64,000 bases of DNA from Eubacterium sp. (GCA_017938215.1 JAGBBZ010000023.1:161561-225560), one strand, 5' to 3'. Shown: positions 52,785-61,228, counted from the first letter of the stretch. Notes: a model not told the origin generated them from the sequence alone. Program-made: numbers and translations.

Positions 52785-53864
52785 ATGGCTTTCAAAATTG
52801 TACGAAATGATATAACCAAGATGCAGGTGGATGCGATTGTAAATACAGCGAACAAAGCGCCAATCTATTCCTTAGGAACCGATACGGCAGTATATCTGGC
52901 AGCCGGGGAGGAATTGCTTCTGGAAGAAAGGCGTAAAATCGGTTTTATGGAAGAGGGAGAAGTGGCGATTACGCCGGGATTTCAGCTTCCGGCTAAGTAC
53001 ATCATTCATGCGGTTAGTCCGTATTACATCGATGGCTCGTTTGGTGAGGAGGCGAAACTTCGCGGATGCTATCAGAAAAGTTTGGAACTGGCATACGCCA
53101 ATGGATGTGAGAGCATTGCGTTTCCGCTGATTGCTACCGGAAGTTTTGGGTATCCCAAGGAAGAAGGCATGCGCATCGCCGTGGACGAAATCAGTGCCTT
53201 TCTTTTGAAACACGAGATGCTCGTGTATTTGGTCGTTTTTGACAATGAATCCACGGGATTAGGGCGCAAGCTTTACCCGGATCTTCAGGCGTACATTGAT
53301 CACAATTACGTGCGTGATAAGAGGGGAGAGGAGTATGGGGGCGGAATTTTTTCGGCAATATGTGGAGCCCCGTCGATGTCCAGAATGTGCGAATCGATGC
53401 CATTTGCACCACGGGCGATGGAACCAAAGGCTTTGGGACTTCCTGATGACGCCGAAGGAAATTCTTTGGAGGAAGCTTTTTGGGAAGAAAGCCAGGCGGC
53501 ATTGCAGGAGCGAATGAAACATATGTCGGACACGTTTCAGCAGTATTTGCTTTATCTCATCGAAGAACGAAAAATGACCAATGCGGAAGTGTACAAACGT
53601 GCTATTATTACAAAACAACTTTTTTCAAAAATAAAAGGGAACACAAATTACCACCCAGATAAGGGCACGGCCATGCGGCTGTGTGTCGGTGCGAAACTGT
53701 CTTTGGATGAGACGAAGGATCTGCTTGCCAGGGCTGGGTATGCGTTGGCTCCTTGTGACAAACGGGATATCATTTTTTCGTATTTTATTGAGAAAGAAGT
53801 GTATGATATGATTGAAATTGATATCGCGCTGGAGGAACATGGGTTGCCGTGTTTTATAGAGTGA
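52785..53864 (+). CDS. macrodomain protein with C-terminal helical domain
   Basis: 359 residues. The macrodomain fills about 1-170: FKIVRNDITKMQVDAIVNTANKAP, KYIIHAVSPYY and LIATGSFGYPKEEGMRIA. Macrodomains bind or remove ADP-ribose. The variable middle (about 175-240) is followed by a helical domain near 255-359 (EERKMTNAEVYKRAIITKQLFSKI, TAMRLCVGAKLSLDETKDLLARAGYAL). It resembles a small helix-turn-helix unit seen in XRE-like proteins. AAAGGACGG is before the ATG. A NADAR protein and a vWA protein lie 2-4 kb downstream, so an ADP-ribose theme is likely. Confidence 0.82.
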   Translation: MAFKIVRNDITKMQVDAIVNTANKAPIYSLGTDTAVYLAAGEELLLEERRKIGFMEEGEVAITPGFQLPAKYIIHAVSPYYIDGSFGEEAKLRGCYQKSLELAYANGCESIAFPLIATGSFGYPKEEGMRIAVDEISAFLLKHEMLVYLVVFDNESTGLGRKLYPDLQAYIDHNYVRDKRGEEYGGGIFSAICGAPSMSRMCESMPFAPRAMEPKALGLPDDAEGNSLEEAFWEESQAALQERMKHMSDTFQQYLLYLIEERKMTNAEVYKRAIITKQLFSKIKGNTNYHPDKGTAMRLCVGAKLSLDETKDLLARAGYALAPCDKRDIIFSYFIEKEVYDMIEIDIALEEHGLPCFIE

Positions 53865-54010
53865 AAGATGTTGTTAGTGTATAGATTCCCGCATAGCAGC
53901 ATAAAATAAAATGTAATTGCATTTCTTGAGTTTTTAGTGTAGAATGTAGTTAGGAAAGCTGTGCATCAGCGGTGGGTTGACACCTAAAATCTGATACGTT
54001 TTCCGAACGT

Positions 54011-54091
54011 AGGTGTCGGAGGTTGGCAGGCAACGGAAAAACCTGTTATTTTCCAGACATAGGTGCTGGAGGTTGGCAGACAACGGAAAAA
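54011..54091 (+). repeat. 50-bp-phased direct repeat, possible small RNA
   Basis: A 31-base unit at 54011-54041 recurs at 54061-54091 with three mismatches (core GAGGTTGGCAG and CAACGGAAAAA). Just before it GACACCT (53979-53985) can pair with AGGTGTC (54011-54017), enclosing ACGTT-ttccg-AACGT. A terminator follows at 54101. The whole 53865-54222 stretch has no gene and could make a short structured RNA. Confidence 0.6.
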
Positions 54092-54100
54092 TCAACCACA

Positions 54101-54141
54101 AAAAGGGAATGTTTGGTGCTGCGGCATAAACATTCCCTTTT
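54101..54141 (+). terminator. rho-independent terminator
   Basis: AAAAGGGAATGTTT (54101-54114) pairs perfectly with AAACATTCCCTTTT (54128-54141). The A-run on one side and T-run on the other let it work in both directions. Confidence 0.8.
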
Positions 54142-54222
54142 TAAATATTAAGGGATTAAGGGGTTTGTGATGGATAAAAGACGTGCGATTTGGTGTGCTA
54201 AATCGTGAAAGGAAGTGCATTG

Positions 54223-54933
54223 ATGAAAACATATTTGTGGATTGAGGATAGAAAAGATAAATCAGGCTACATATTTTGGCAAACATTTATGGGTCAGTTA
54301 TGCCCCGAAATAATATTGGAAAGCAAGAAGAATAATAGTGAACTGGTAAAAGCAGTAAAGTTACTGGAAGATACTGAGAATAGATATATTGTGGTGTTTG
54401 ATAATTCTTTTGACAATCTGCAGGTGGTTATGGAACAGAAATTGCTAAGAAGATACGCCAGCGATAAAACTAATGTTGTATTAATGGATATTATCTGTTT
54501 TGAGTATGTATTGCTTGAATTTAACGATTTAATAGAATGGATTTATGCATCGGATGATGAATTTTTAATAAAACGTGAAAAGTCAATTACTGCAAGAGAA
54601 AAACTGGTTAGGGCAATTCAAAGTGGTCAAGTTAATTATAAGGATATCCGTGAAATAATAGGATATAATGAGAATGTCGATAATTATAATGTGGAGCAGT
54701 TATCGGCGAGAATTTTGTTTGATTTGACGAGAAATACAGGATTTGAAGTGACAAAGGGAAGGATTGGCGAATGTTGGATTAAGTCCTGTTGTGAATGGGA
54801 AGAAAGAATGTTAGATGATGTTTGCGGTCTTGATGCAAGCCGATTGCTACTTAAGGAAAAGATGAAGCGAATTTGCGAGGGAACTAGTCTTTTGAAGCAA
54901 TTTCAAAATCTAGGTTTGGAGGTGGCATTGTGA
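54223..54933 (+). CDS. hypothetical protein, TOPRIM-like N-terminus
   Basis: 236 residues from ATG 54223 (AAAGGAAG upstream; GTG 54205 precedes that site). The N-terminus reads TYLWIEDRKDKSGYIFW, then VVFDNSFDNLQ near 60-70. A Glu in the first strand and a D-x-x-x-D after a hydrophobic strand resemble the TOPRIM pattern of OLD and DUF4435-like proteins, but the match is weak. The C-terminal half is helical with a Cys pair (IKSCCEWEE). AT-rich, unlike its neighbours. It overlaps the next gene by 4 bp (GTGA), the first of a three-gene cassette ending in a P-loop ATPase. Confidence 0.65.
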   Translation: MKTYLWIEDRKDKSGYIFWQTFMGQLCPEIILESKKNNSELVKAVKLLEDTENRYIVVFDNSFDNLQVVMEQKLLRRYASDKTNVVLMDIICFEYVLLEFNDLIEWIYASDDEFLIKREKSITAREKLVRAIQSGQVNYKDIREIIGYNENVDNYNVEQLSARILFDLTRNTGFEVTKGRIGECWIKSCCEWEERMLDDVCGLDASRLLLKEKMKRICEGTSLLKQFQNLGLEVAL

Positions 54934-55373
54934 TTACGATTTTCAAAAACAAAAAAGATATTCCACAGGATATGGAATATGTAGAATTAAACGATATATT
55001 TTTCAATCAAAATACTGCGCTTATGATTGATGAAAAGGCCGAAAAAATAATAGAGACAATAGATGGAGCAAAGCTGATTAGTAAGTTCAAGATGCGCTCG
55101 AAATTCAATGATGTTGTATTGGATGTAGATAAATTATCTGCCGGCTGTAAGACTGTACTGAATGTGCTTTACAATCCGAATACGGTGTTTTGCCTGAAGG
55201 AATGTGGAAACAATGCCTTGGAGATCTTGTATGGTTTTCGGGAAGGAAATGTTTATAGTGATTATGCATTAATTCCGTTTGAAATGGCTGTAGTTAATGT
55301 GCAGACTTCTTCTGGCAAGAAAGAAATTCATGATTATGAAGAATTAAAGGAGTGGTGGAATTATGAAGAGTAA
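54930..55373 (+). CDS. DUF4869-like protein
   Basis: 147 residues from GTG 54930. The segment DKLSAGCKTVLNVLYNPNTVF followed by ECGNNALEIL resembles the DUF4869 family, small proteins of unknown function in clostridia. Soluble and acidic. It overlaps both neighbours (4 bp and 11 bp), so the three proteins are probably made in fixed ratio and may form a complex. Confidence 0.65.
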   Translation: MITIFKNKKDIPQDMEYVELNDIFFNQNTALMIDEKAEKIIETIDGAKLISKFKMRSKFNDVVLDVDKLSAGCKTVLNVLYNPNTVFCLKECGNNALEILYGFREGNVYSDYALIPFEMAVVNVQTSSGKKEIHDYEELKEWWNYEE

Positions 55374-55791
55374 GCCGATTGTAATGGAGCATTTTTCTAC
55401 AGTTCATACTTCGTTTGTTTTGGATTTTGAATTTACGAATAATATTACAATACTGACAGGAGATTCCGGAGCAGGAAAGACAGCGTCCTTTTCGTTTATA
55501 AAGGAGTGTATGGCATTGAATCCTAATATCATGTGTTTGAATTATTTGGATTATCAGAAGGATATTGCAACTATTATAAAAAGTGCAAGTGAGAAATTGA
55601 TTGTGATTGATAATGCAGATGTGCTATTGAATGATGATGTCAGAAAGTATATTGCACTTGATGATAAGAACCAGTATTTGATAATAGGAAGGAATCCTAA
55701 GAATCTTTTCACTACAAAAGATAATTTGTTTGAGCTCGTCAGCGAGACACAGGGGGAGCAGACTGTGTTGAGACTTATGAGTTATCTGTAA
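55363..55791 (+). CDS. small P-loop ATPase
   Basis: 142 residues, very short for an ATPase. Walker A GDSGAGKTA stands near residues 31-39 and a Walker-B-like strand LIVIDNADVLLND near 84-96; the ending QTVLRLMSYL is hydrophobic. There is no room for a regulatory lid or nuclease domain. It is overlapped by the DUF4869-like gene and closed by a strong terminator. Together with the TOPRIM-like protein it could be a split, minimal version of an ATPase-nuclease defence system (inference). Confidence 0.75.
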   Translation: MKSKPIVMEHFSTVHTSFVLDFEFTNNITILTGDSGAGKTASFSFIKECMALNPNIMCLNYLDYQKDIATIIKSASEKLIVIDNADVLLNDDVRKYIALDDKNQYLIIGRNPKNLFTTKDNLFELVSETQGEQTVLRLMSYL

Positions 55792-55817
55792 TTTGATAAC
55801 CAATATATAGTGATTTT

Positions 55818-55850
55818 CAGGTCGCCGTCAAGGCGACCTGTTTTCTTTTT
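55818..55850 (+). terminator. terminator of the three-gene cassette
   Basis: CAGGTCGCC-gtcaa-GGCGACCTG, perfect 9-bp stem, then TTTTCTTTTT. Confidence 0.85.
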
Positions 55851-55929
55851 CAATGTGATATAGTTATCTCAGAAACAAAGACAGGAAAACGGTTACGTTT
55901 CCATGTTTTGCTACAGAAAGGATGATTAT

Positions 55930-56601
55930 ATGAAAAAGAATGTAACAGAAATCGTATTTATTTTGGACCGAAGTGGTTCCATGAGTGGCTTGGAAAAGGA
56001 CACCATCGGTGGGTACAATTCTCTCATTGAAAAGCAAAAGAAAGAAGAGGGGGAAGCATACATCTCCACGGTGCTTTTTGAAGATCGCACAGAAGTTTTG
56101 CACGACCGAGTTCCATTGGATGAAATCAAGCCGATGACGGAGGAAGAGTATTATGTGCGGGGATGTACTGCCCTACTTGATGCCGTGGGCGGGGCGATTC
56201 ATCATATCGGCAATGTACACAAATACGCCAGAGAGGAAGACCGGCCGGAGAAGACATTGTTTATCATCACCACCGATGGAATGGAGAATTCCAGCAAGAG
56301 GTATTCGTACAATAAAGTGAAGAAAATGGTGGAGCGGCAGAAGAAAAAATACGGTTGGGAGTTTTTGTTCCTAGGTGCCAATATTGATGCCATTGCAGAA
56401 GCGGCGCGCTTTGGTATTTCCAAAGAACATTCGGTACAATACGAGTGTGACGAAATGGGAACAGCACTGAACTATCAGGTTTTAAGTAAGGCGGTTAGCA
56501 CCGTGAGAAGTTGTGCGGCGCCGATGGCGGCTGGGGCGCTGGGTGCGGATTGGAAGAAGGAAATCGAGGCGGATTATAGTAGGCGGCATGGGAAGGCTTG
56601 A
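55930..56601 (+). CDS. von Willebrand factor A domain protein
   Basis: 223 residues from ATG 55930 (GAAAGGATG upstream). Complete MIDAS metal site: FILDRSGSMSG at the start, a Thr in GCTALLDAVGG, and FIITTDGMENSS. No signal peptide, so it is cytoplasmic, like vWA proteins that work with AAA ATPases, ubiquitin-like or tellurite/phage-defence systems. It begins a possible pair with the NADAR gene, 18 bp downstream. Its partner is not clear. Confidence 0.88.
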   Translation: MKKNVTEIVFILDRSGSMSGLEKDTIGGYNSLIEKQKKEEGEAYISTVLFEDRTEVLHDRVPLDEIKPMTEEEYYVRGCTALLDAVGGAIHHIGNVHKYAREEDRPEKTLFIITTDGMENSSKRYSYNKVKKMVERQKKKYGWEFLFLGANIDAIAEAARFGISKEHSVQYECDEMGTALNYQVLSKAVSTVRSCAAPMAAGALGADWKKEIEADYSRRHGKA

Positions 56602-56619
56602 GACAAAGGGGGACGCGAG

Positions 56620-57381
56620 ATGAGCAATATCATTTGTTTTTACCATGAATACGAAGAGTATGGTTGCTTTAGCAACTGGTACCGGGCGGATTTTGAGAAT
56701 GCACGGCGGAAGTTTTCTTCCGTCGAGCAATACATGATGTATCAAAAAGCAGTTCTCTTTCGGGAATACGGACTTGCGGAGAAAATACTTGCTACCAATG
56801 ATCCGGCAAAAATCAAGAAACTCGGCCGTTCTCATATGAAGCGCTTTGATGCCGATGTGTGGGATAAAATAAGTAAGCAAGTTGTGAAGCGAGGAGTCCG
56901 CGCCAAGTTTGAGCAGAACGAAGAACTGCTGGAAATGTTGCTTGCGACAGGGGACGCGGTGCTTGCCGAGTGTTCTCGAAATGATCGAAAATGGGGGATC
57001 GGTGTGGGAATCCGCGAAACGAACCGATATGATACCAGTACGTGGTGCGGAAAAAATCTTCTCGGTAGAGTGCTGATGGAAGTACGAGAGGAACTGCGCC
57101 GAGGGAAGGAAAGAGGGGTGCTAGGGTACGTCGACGCCTACGATCTGGAATTTGAGCAGTGGCAAATGAAACCGGGAGATTTGAAATGCATTCCGAAGTT
57201 TTACGATGCGGTACATGCTTATGCAGATACGTTGGTGAGCGATGACATGCGCAGATGTTTTTATGGTCATGATTTTGCGGGGTGGGATCTGGCGATGCGA
57301 ACCAATATGGGTGGCGGCTTGCCTGCCATCGGATTTTACGAGATGAAGCAGGATATTTATGATACGGTGAGGTATGGGTGA
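56620..57381 (+). CDS. NADAR-family protein (YbiA-like) with C-terminal extension
   Basis: 253 residues. Residues 1-150 are the NADAR/YbiA N-glycosidase domain: YGCFSNWYRADF, FSSVEQYMMYQKAVLF and WGIGVGIRE with LGRVLMEVRE. NADAR enzymes cleave N-glycosidic bonds of riboflavin-pathway intermediates or remove ADP-ribose from guanine in DNA. The extra 90-residue C-terminal domain (CIPKFYDAVHAYADTLVSDDMRR to DLAMRTNMGGGLPAIGFYEMK) is not recognised. Near the macrodomain gene, it points to ADP-ribose processing. Confidence 0.85.
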   Translation: MSNIICFYHEYEEYGCFSNWYRADFENARRKFSSVEQYMMYQKAVLFREYGLAEKILATNDPAKIKKLGRSHMKRFDADVWDKISKQVVKRGVRAKFEQNEELLEMLLATGDAVLAECSRNDRKWGIGVGIRETNRYDTSTWCGKNLLGRVLMEVREELRRGKERGVLGYVDAYDLEFEQWQMKPGDLKCIPKFYDAVHAYADTLVSDDMRRCFYGHDFAGWDLAMRTNMGGGLPAIGFYEMKQDIYDTVRYG

Positions 57382-57592
57382 GGGGGATTGTTGTCATATA
57401 GCTTAAAAGAAAAGCTCAAAACGTGATGCTGTTTCTACGTTGCCAGAGTTAGATGATATGGATTATTGGAAACGTCAGGCTGTTGACTGCTCGAGTTTAT
57501 GAAGCGGTAAAGTTGGATGTGGAATACATGAGAGACCAGACGGTTCAGCAACCGAGTGCAAAGTGAAATGAATCGAATGTTTTATTTGTTTC

Positions 57593-57690
57593 CACTCGAT
57601 TATTGTATGCAAAAAATGCTTTGAATATGGGATTCGGAGAGATAATCGAGTTTTCAATCGAGTGGCACTCGATTAACACTCGATTGAAAA
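57593..57690. repeat. CACTCGATT repeats with palindrome
   Basis: CACTCGATT occurs at 57593, 57666 and 57677 on the plus strand and as AATCGAGTG at 57656 (near copy at 57644). TTTTCAATCGAGTG (57651-57664) and CACTCGATTGAAAA (57677-57690) are a perfect 14-bp inverted repeat. The forward copies are 11 bp apart. The rest of 57382-57896 shows only short broken frames with no recognisable content. Confidence 0.75.
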
Positions 57691-57896
57691 TGCTATAAAA
57701 ATGTCAAAAAGGCAGAAATCGCAGTAGGAAGAGCTACTATGATTATGTATATAGTGGTGTATCTGTTGACAAGTTTAGTGTTTTTGGACTGGGAACTGAA
57801 ATTGAGTCCTGCAAATGGGACAGTAAGGTGTGGTAGAATTGGGTCAGTAGCAAGAAGAACTCCTAAAATTAGAATTACAGGAAAGGAATGATTATT

Positions 57897-58397
57897 ATGA
57901 AAAAGGATAGAACAAGTACTGTGATAGCAGTGACAATAGTAGTTGGACTCATATTGTTAATCGGGGGTATCAGATCTTCGGCTTCAAAATGTAGATACAT
58001 TGATTGTGATCGAAAGGCAACCGATGGAAGTCGATATTGTTATTCGCATTATTTGCTTGTGAGATCGTCGGGGACGCCGGATTATAGTTCTTCTTCTGGA
58101 AGTACTCAGAGTAGCAGCCGTTCCACCACGTCACCGTCTTCCAGCTCTTACTCAAGCTCGACGACGTCCAAGAGTACTTCGAGTAGTACGTCCAGCGGTA
58201 CGACGAGCAGCTGGAAAAACAGTAAAAAGAGTTCGTCGTCATCGTCAAAGAAAAATGGAAATCCATATGAGGCGTACGACAAGGGATATGAGGATGTTAC
58301 GGAAGATGAGGATTATGACTGGGATCGATACAATAGCGATCCGGACTATGCGGATGGTGTAGACGATGCTATGGAAGAAAATGAAGAGGATTGGTAA
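57897..58397 (+). CDS. Ser-rich membrane-anchored protein
   Basis: 166 residues. ATG 57897 fits the AAAGGA at 57882-57887; ATG 57888 abuts it. One N-terminal membrane helix (about 9-26: IAVTIVVGLILLIGGI), then a Cys/His cluster (CRYIDCDRKATDGSRYCYSH) that could bind zinc, then about 70 residues almost only Ser, Thr and Gly, and an acidic C-terminus rich in Asp, Glu and Tyr (YEAYDKGYEDVTEDEDYDWD). It is probably exposed outside the membrane as a stalk. Similar proteins are hypothetical in gut clostridia. Confidence 0.78.
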   Translation: MKKDRTSTVIAVTIVVGLILLIGGIRSSASKCRYIDCDRKATDGSRYCYSHYLLVRSSGTPDYSSSSGSTQSSSRSTTSPSSSSYSSSTTSKSTSSSTSSGTTSSWKNSKKSSSSSSKKNGNPYEAYDKGYEDVTEDEDYDWDRYNSDPDYADGVDDAMEENEEDW

Positions 58398-58606
58398 ATG
58401 GACACTATGATTCTAATGAAATTCTCCGGGAGAAAACATTGCGTGGAAAATCATAGTTTCGTAATGGAAGAAGAATACAGAATCAAAGTTACGAAACGAA
58501 AGTGTCCGTTTTCATAAGGGAAATGGCCGTGTTGCATGACCTCAAATTTATTGCTACAATATCATTACAGAGTCGACGCTGTGAGTTTGAATTGGGAGGC
58601 GATTGG

Positions 58607-59113
58607 ATGAAATATGAAGGTTTGGATACGTATGATAATGCGATTCTGAAATTGATTAAAAATGATGCTCGAATGAGTTATTCGGATATCGGTCAGCAGG
58701 TCGGATTGTCGAGACCAGCTGTTAAAAATCGAATGCTGGCGATGCAAAAAAAGGGCATAATTCAGGGGTATCAAACCGTAATCAATTCATCCAAAATAGC
58801 GGAAGGTGTGAGATTTATCATCGAAGTAGAGGCAAGTACCGATGCATTTCAAGATGTAGTGGAAGTGCTCTGCAATGATAAATACATTCGCCAAGTCTAT
58901 GGAACAACCGGCAACTGCCGTGTGCATTGCCAGGGGGTTGCGCCAAATAATCAAACCTTAGAAGCTCATGTGCGCTACTTATACAATCACAATAAAGGAA
59001 TTCGCAGATTGGAGTGGCACATATTGATGACAACATTTAAGGATATGGATGGAGGCGTCGAGTATGTACGATATAAGGAATCTGAACATATGGAAAGAGA
59101 GCTGCAGGGATAA
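58607..59113 (+). CDS. Lrp/AsnC-family regulator
   Basis: 168 residues from ATG 58607, 8 nt after GGGAGG. N-terminal winged HTH ([48 protein letters not shown]) and a C-terminal RAM-like ligand domain ([32 protein letters not shown]). Lrp proteins sense amino acids and form octamers. Its 3' end overlaps the start of the alpha-CTD-like gene by 50 bp, a tight coupling that suggests a joint role. Confidence 0.9.
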   Translation: MKYEGLDTYDNAILKLIKNDARMSYSDIGQQVGLSRPAVKNRMLAMQKKGIIQGYQTVINSSKIAEGVRFIIEVEASTDAFQDVVEVLCNDKYIRQVYGTTGNCRVHCQGVAPNNQTLEAHVRYLYNHNKGIRRLEWHILMTTFKDMDGGVEYVRYKESEHMERELQG

Positions 59114-59549
59114 TATTTTTCTGTGCCAGAAGAAAGTACTTACAGCAGATGGTTCCAGGAAAGAGGTGACCATTTTGACAGATAAGTGCATGGAAGTAAT
59201 GGAGAAAATCGAGACGATTGCTCCGGGAGTGAATTTTTTTGCAATCAAGAAGCGAAGAGGTGGAAAACTTCGATTTCCGATGTACATTAATAAAGAATTG
59301 AAAGAAACAGAGTTGGAGATTCTGGACTTGTCTGTTCGCTCCAGCAATTGTCTGCACCGAGCTGGATACCACACGATAGGAGAACTGGTGGAGGACATCG
59401 AATTCAGCGAGGATTTGAAGAAAATTCGAAATTGTGGTGCGAAAAGTATCGATGAGATTATGGAAAAGCTATTTTGTTATCAATATACGATGCTGGACGA
59501 TTCGAAGAAGATAAAATACATCCAACAGGTATTGGAACTGAATCGGTAG
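59064..59549 (+). CDS. free-standing RNA polymerase alpha-CTD-like protein
   Basis: 161 residues from ATG 59064 (GGAGGCG at 59051-59057). The C-terminal 65 residues match the RpoA C-terminal domain: [49 protein letters not shown]. The first 90 residues are a separate unrecognised domain. In RpoA this domain contacts UP elements and activators, so a detached copy could bridge DNA or RNA polymerase to a regulator. It overlaps the Lrp-like regulator gene, a natural candidate partner. Confidence 0.8.
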   Translation: MYDIRNLNIWKESCRDNIFLCQKKVLTADGSRKEVTILTDKCMEVMEKIETIAPGVNFFAIKKRRGGKLRFPMYINKELKETELEILDLSVRSSNCLHRAGYHTIGELVEDIEFSEDLKKIRNCGAKSIDEIMEKLFCYQYTMLDDSKKIKYIQQVLELNR

Positions 59550-59588
59550 GAGAGGAAAAGCAGGCGATTTTAAAGGAGGATGAAAGAT

Positions 59589-59777
59589 ATGGAACCAGAT
59601 GATTTTTGGGAGTACAAAGGTCGTAATAGTTCGGATGACGTGTCACCACCAAGCGGACGGTCCATGAAAGTTTATGTCATTATTATGATTATAGGAGCTG
59701 TATTGGGAGCAATAAATGAAGTCTTTGGAGCCTTGTTTATTATATTTGCAAGCTATCTGGCATGGATGACTAGTTGA
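59589..59777 (+). CDS. small membrane protein
   Basis: 62 residues from ATG 59589, 9 nt after AAAGGAGG (ATG 59580 abuts the site). A charged N-terminus (MEPDDFWEYKGRNSSDD) and two hydrophobic stretches (VYVIIMIIGAVLGAI, FGALFIIFASYLAW). Unknown function; last gene of the Lrp cluster. Confidence 0.6.
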   Translation: MEPDDFWEYKGRNSSDDVSPPSGRSMKVYVIIMIIGAVLGAINEVFGALFIIFASYLAWMTS

Positions 59778-59807
59778 TGTAAAGAATTAGAGGATTTATA
59801 AGACATA

Positions 59808-59960
59808 TGACATGAAGTTTGTTTTTGTGTTTTCATAGAGGCAGAAATCGAATGAAATGATTTTCTCCTGAGTAGTAGATTTCTGTCGCCCGAAGGGGCA
59901 ACCAGGCACGGTAGGAGATGCGAATAATCAGCCGTGCTTCCTTTCTTTTTCGGGGTGGGG
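59808..59960. repeat. dispersed ~150-bp repeat, copy A
   Basis: About 150 bp that recur at 61260-61410 with only scattered differences. Fixed parts include GATTTTCTCCTGAGTAGTAG, GGTAGGAGATGCGAATAATC and a hairpin GCACGG/CCGTGC. It lies between genes; small frames on the minus strand are not convincing. Candidate non-autonomous mobile element or conserved small RNA. Confidence 0.75.
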
Positions 59961-60009
59961 AATATAGAAAATAGTGAATTAAGGTTATCAGAATGGAGGT
60001 ACATAATTT

Positions 60010-60654
60010 ATGGCATTAAGTAAAGTACAGGTGGAAGAAACTTTGGAGTTATTTGCAAACAACTTTGTGTTTGAAAGTGCAGGAATAAACAGGAAAAGGT
60101 TATTTCAAAGATTTGGAGATACTTTTGGACAAGGAATTGTTGAGTGGCACGATTTGGTATTAAGTATCTTGAAAGAGAAAGACGTGTGTGACGAGATTGT
60201 CAACGAATTTATTCTGTTAACCAATGAAAAGAAGATCGTTGATTCGGTCTACGAATACAGAGAATTGACAGAAAGAGATTTTTCGATGGTTAGGGAACTG
60301 CTCAATCGATCTTTTGATTTGATTTTGACGGAATTCGATGACGAACATCTAAAAAAATTCATTAATGGTTATTCGTTAGTAGCGTGCGATAAGGAGGATA
60401 TCGTAGGTGTCATTATGTCATACCCAATTATAAGTTTACAATCAAATATGATTTATGTGGACTCACTTGCCGTCGCTGAATATGCAAGAGGAAGAGGCAT
60501 TGCGCGTGGATTGTTGGATAATGTACGTACAAAAGCAGTGAAGAATAGAATTTATTGTCTTAAGTTAATGACAGATAAACATTTGGACGCATATCAAATG
60601 TATAAACATATGGGATTTAGTGAATCTAAGTACGTTCTCATGAGTAAATGGTAG
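60010..60654 (+). CDS. GNAT-family N-acetyltransferase
   Basis: 214 residues. The C-terminal 140 residues are a GNAT domain: YRELTERDFSMVRELLNRSF, MIYVDSLAVAEYARGRGIARGLLDNV (acetyl-CoA loop R-G-x-G-x-A) and YKHMGFSESKYV. The N-terminal 75 residues are helical and not part of the fold. Acetyl acceptor unknown. GGAGG is upstream of the ATG. The gene lies between two direct 150-bp repeats. Confidence 0.88.
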   Translation: MALSKVQVEETLELFANNFVFESAGINRKRLFQRFGDTFGQGIVEWHDLVLSILKEKDVCDEIVNEFILLTNEKKIVDSVYEYRELTERDFSMVRELLNRSFDLILTEFDDEHLKKFINGYSLVACDKEDIVGVIMSYPIISLQSNMIYVDSLAVAEYARGRGIARGLLDNVRTKAVKNRIYCLKLMTDKHLDAYQMYKHMGFSESKYVLMSKW

Positions 60655-60839
60655 AAATGATAATTGATCTGAAGAAATAAATGGTACAATTACAAGAGAA
60701 AACGTGTAAGAACTGTGCGGATTTGGTGGGCAACAAGCGAGATTCGCATTAGAAAAAATGCAGAAAGCGGATGTTATAAAATTGTTTAATGCAGGACGAT
60801 ATGCAAAAGCACTAGGCTTTAATTGATACGTCAGTCTAA

Positions 60840-61228
60840 CTTGTTGATGCCGAGTTAAAAACAGGATATGCAGATGGATTTGGATCCGGCATGCGAAATA
60901 CAAACAAATACACAAAATTGTATTCTGGCGGAACTCCAGTATTTGTTAAAGATAATACATTTGCGATTACGATTGAAGAAGTAGCAGAACTATAGCGGGA
61001 GGTAGTGGCACTCGGATGGCACTCGGATGGCACTCAAGATGGCACTTAGAATGGCACTCGGGAATTAGCAGAAATACCAAAAGTGCCGAAGAAGTGCCGA
61101 AGTTTGTACCAGAGAGTGCCGGAGTTACGTCAGAAAATGCCGGAGTTGAAAAAGGGGGAGAAAGTTACATAAGCAATGATTTTGTAATATGTTTTGAAGA
61201 AAGCGGATTGGCTTTCGTATATAGATAA
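60840..61228 (+). pseudogene. decayed AlbA_2/HATPase-type regulator, 3' remnant
   Basis: The frame 60840-60995 reads DGFGSGMRNTNKYTKLYSGG with FVKDNTFAITIEE, the usual end of the HATPase_c_4 part of AlbA_2-type regulators. TAG at 60993 closes it. Behind it, in other frames, come SDGTQDGT and NGTRE, the Gly-Thr-Gln linker typical of that family, and VPESAGVTSENAGVE. The stretch 60655-60839 has only short broken frames. So it is a truncated, frameshifted relative of the intact gene at 7490. Confidence 0.65.
61007..61059 (+). repeat. 11-12-bp-phased GGCACTC repeats
   Basis: GGCACTC at 61007, 61018, 61029 and 61053, with GGCACTT at 61041. Steps are 11, 11, 12 and 12 bp. They lie in the linker region of the decayed regulator, at the same place as the repeat inside the intact relative (8640-8673), but with a different sequence. 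Confidence 0.8.

Noticed and set aside
56813-57397. Minus-strand frame of 194 codons opposite the NADAR gene
   Set aside because: Arg/His/Pro-rich shadow translation without signals.
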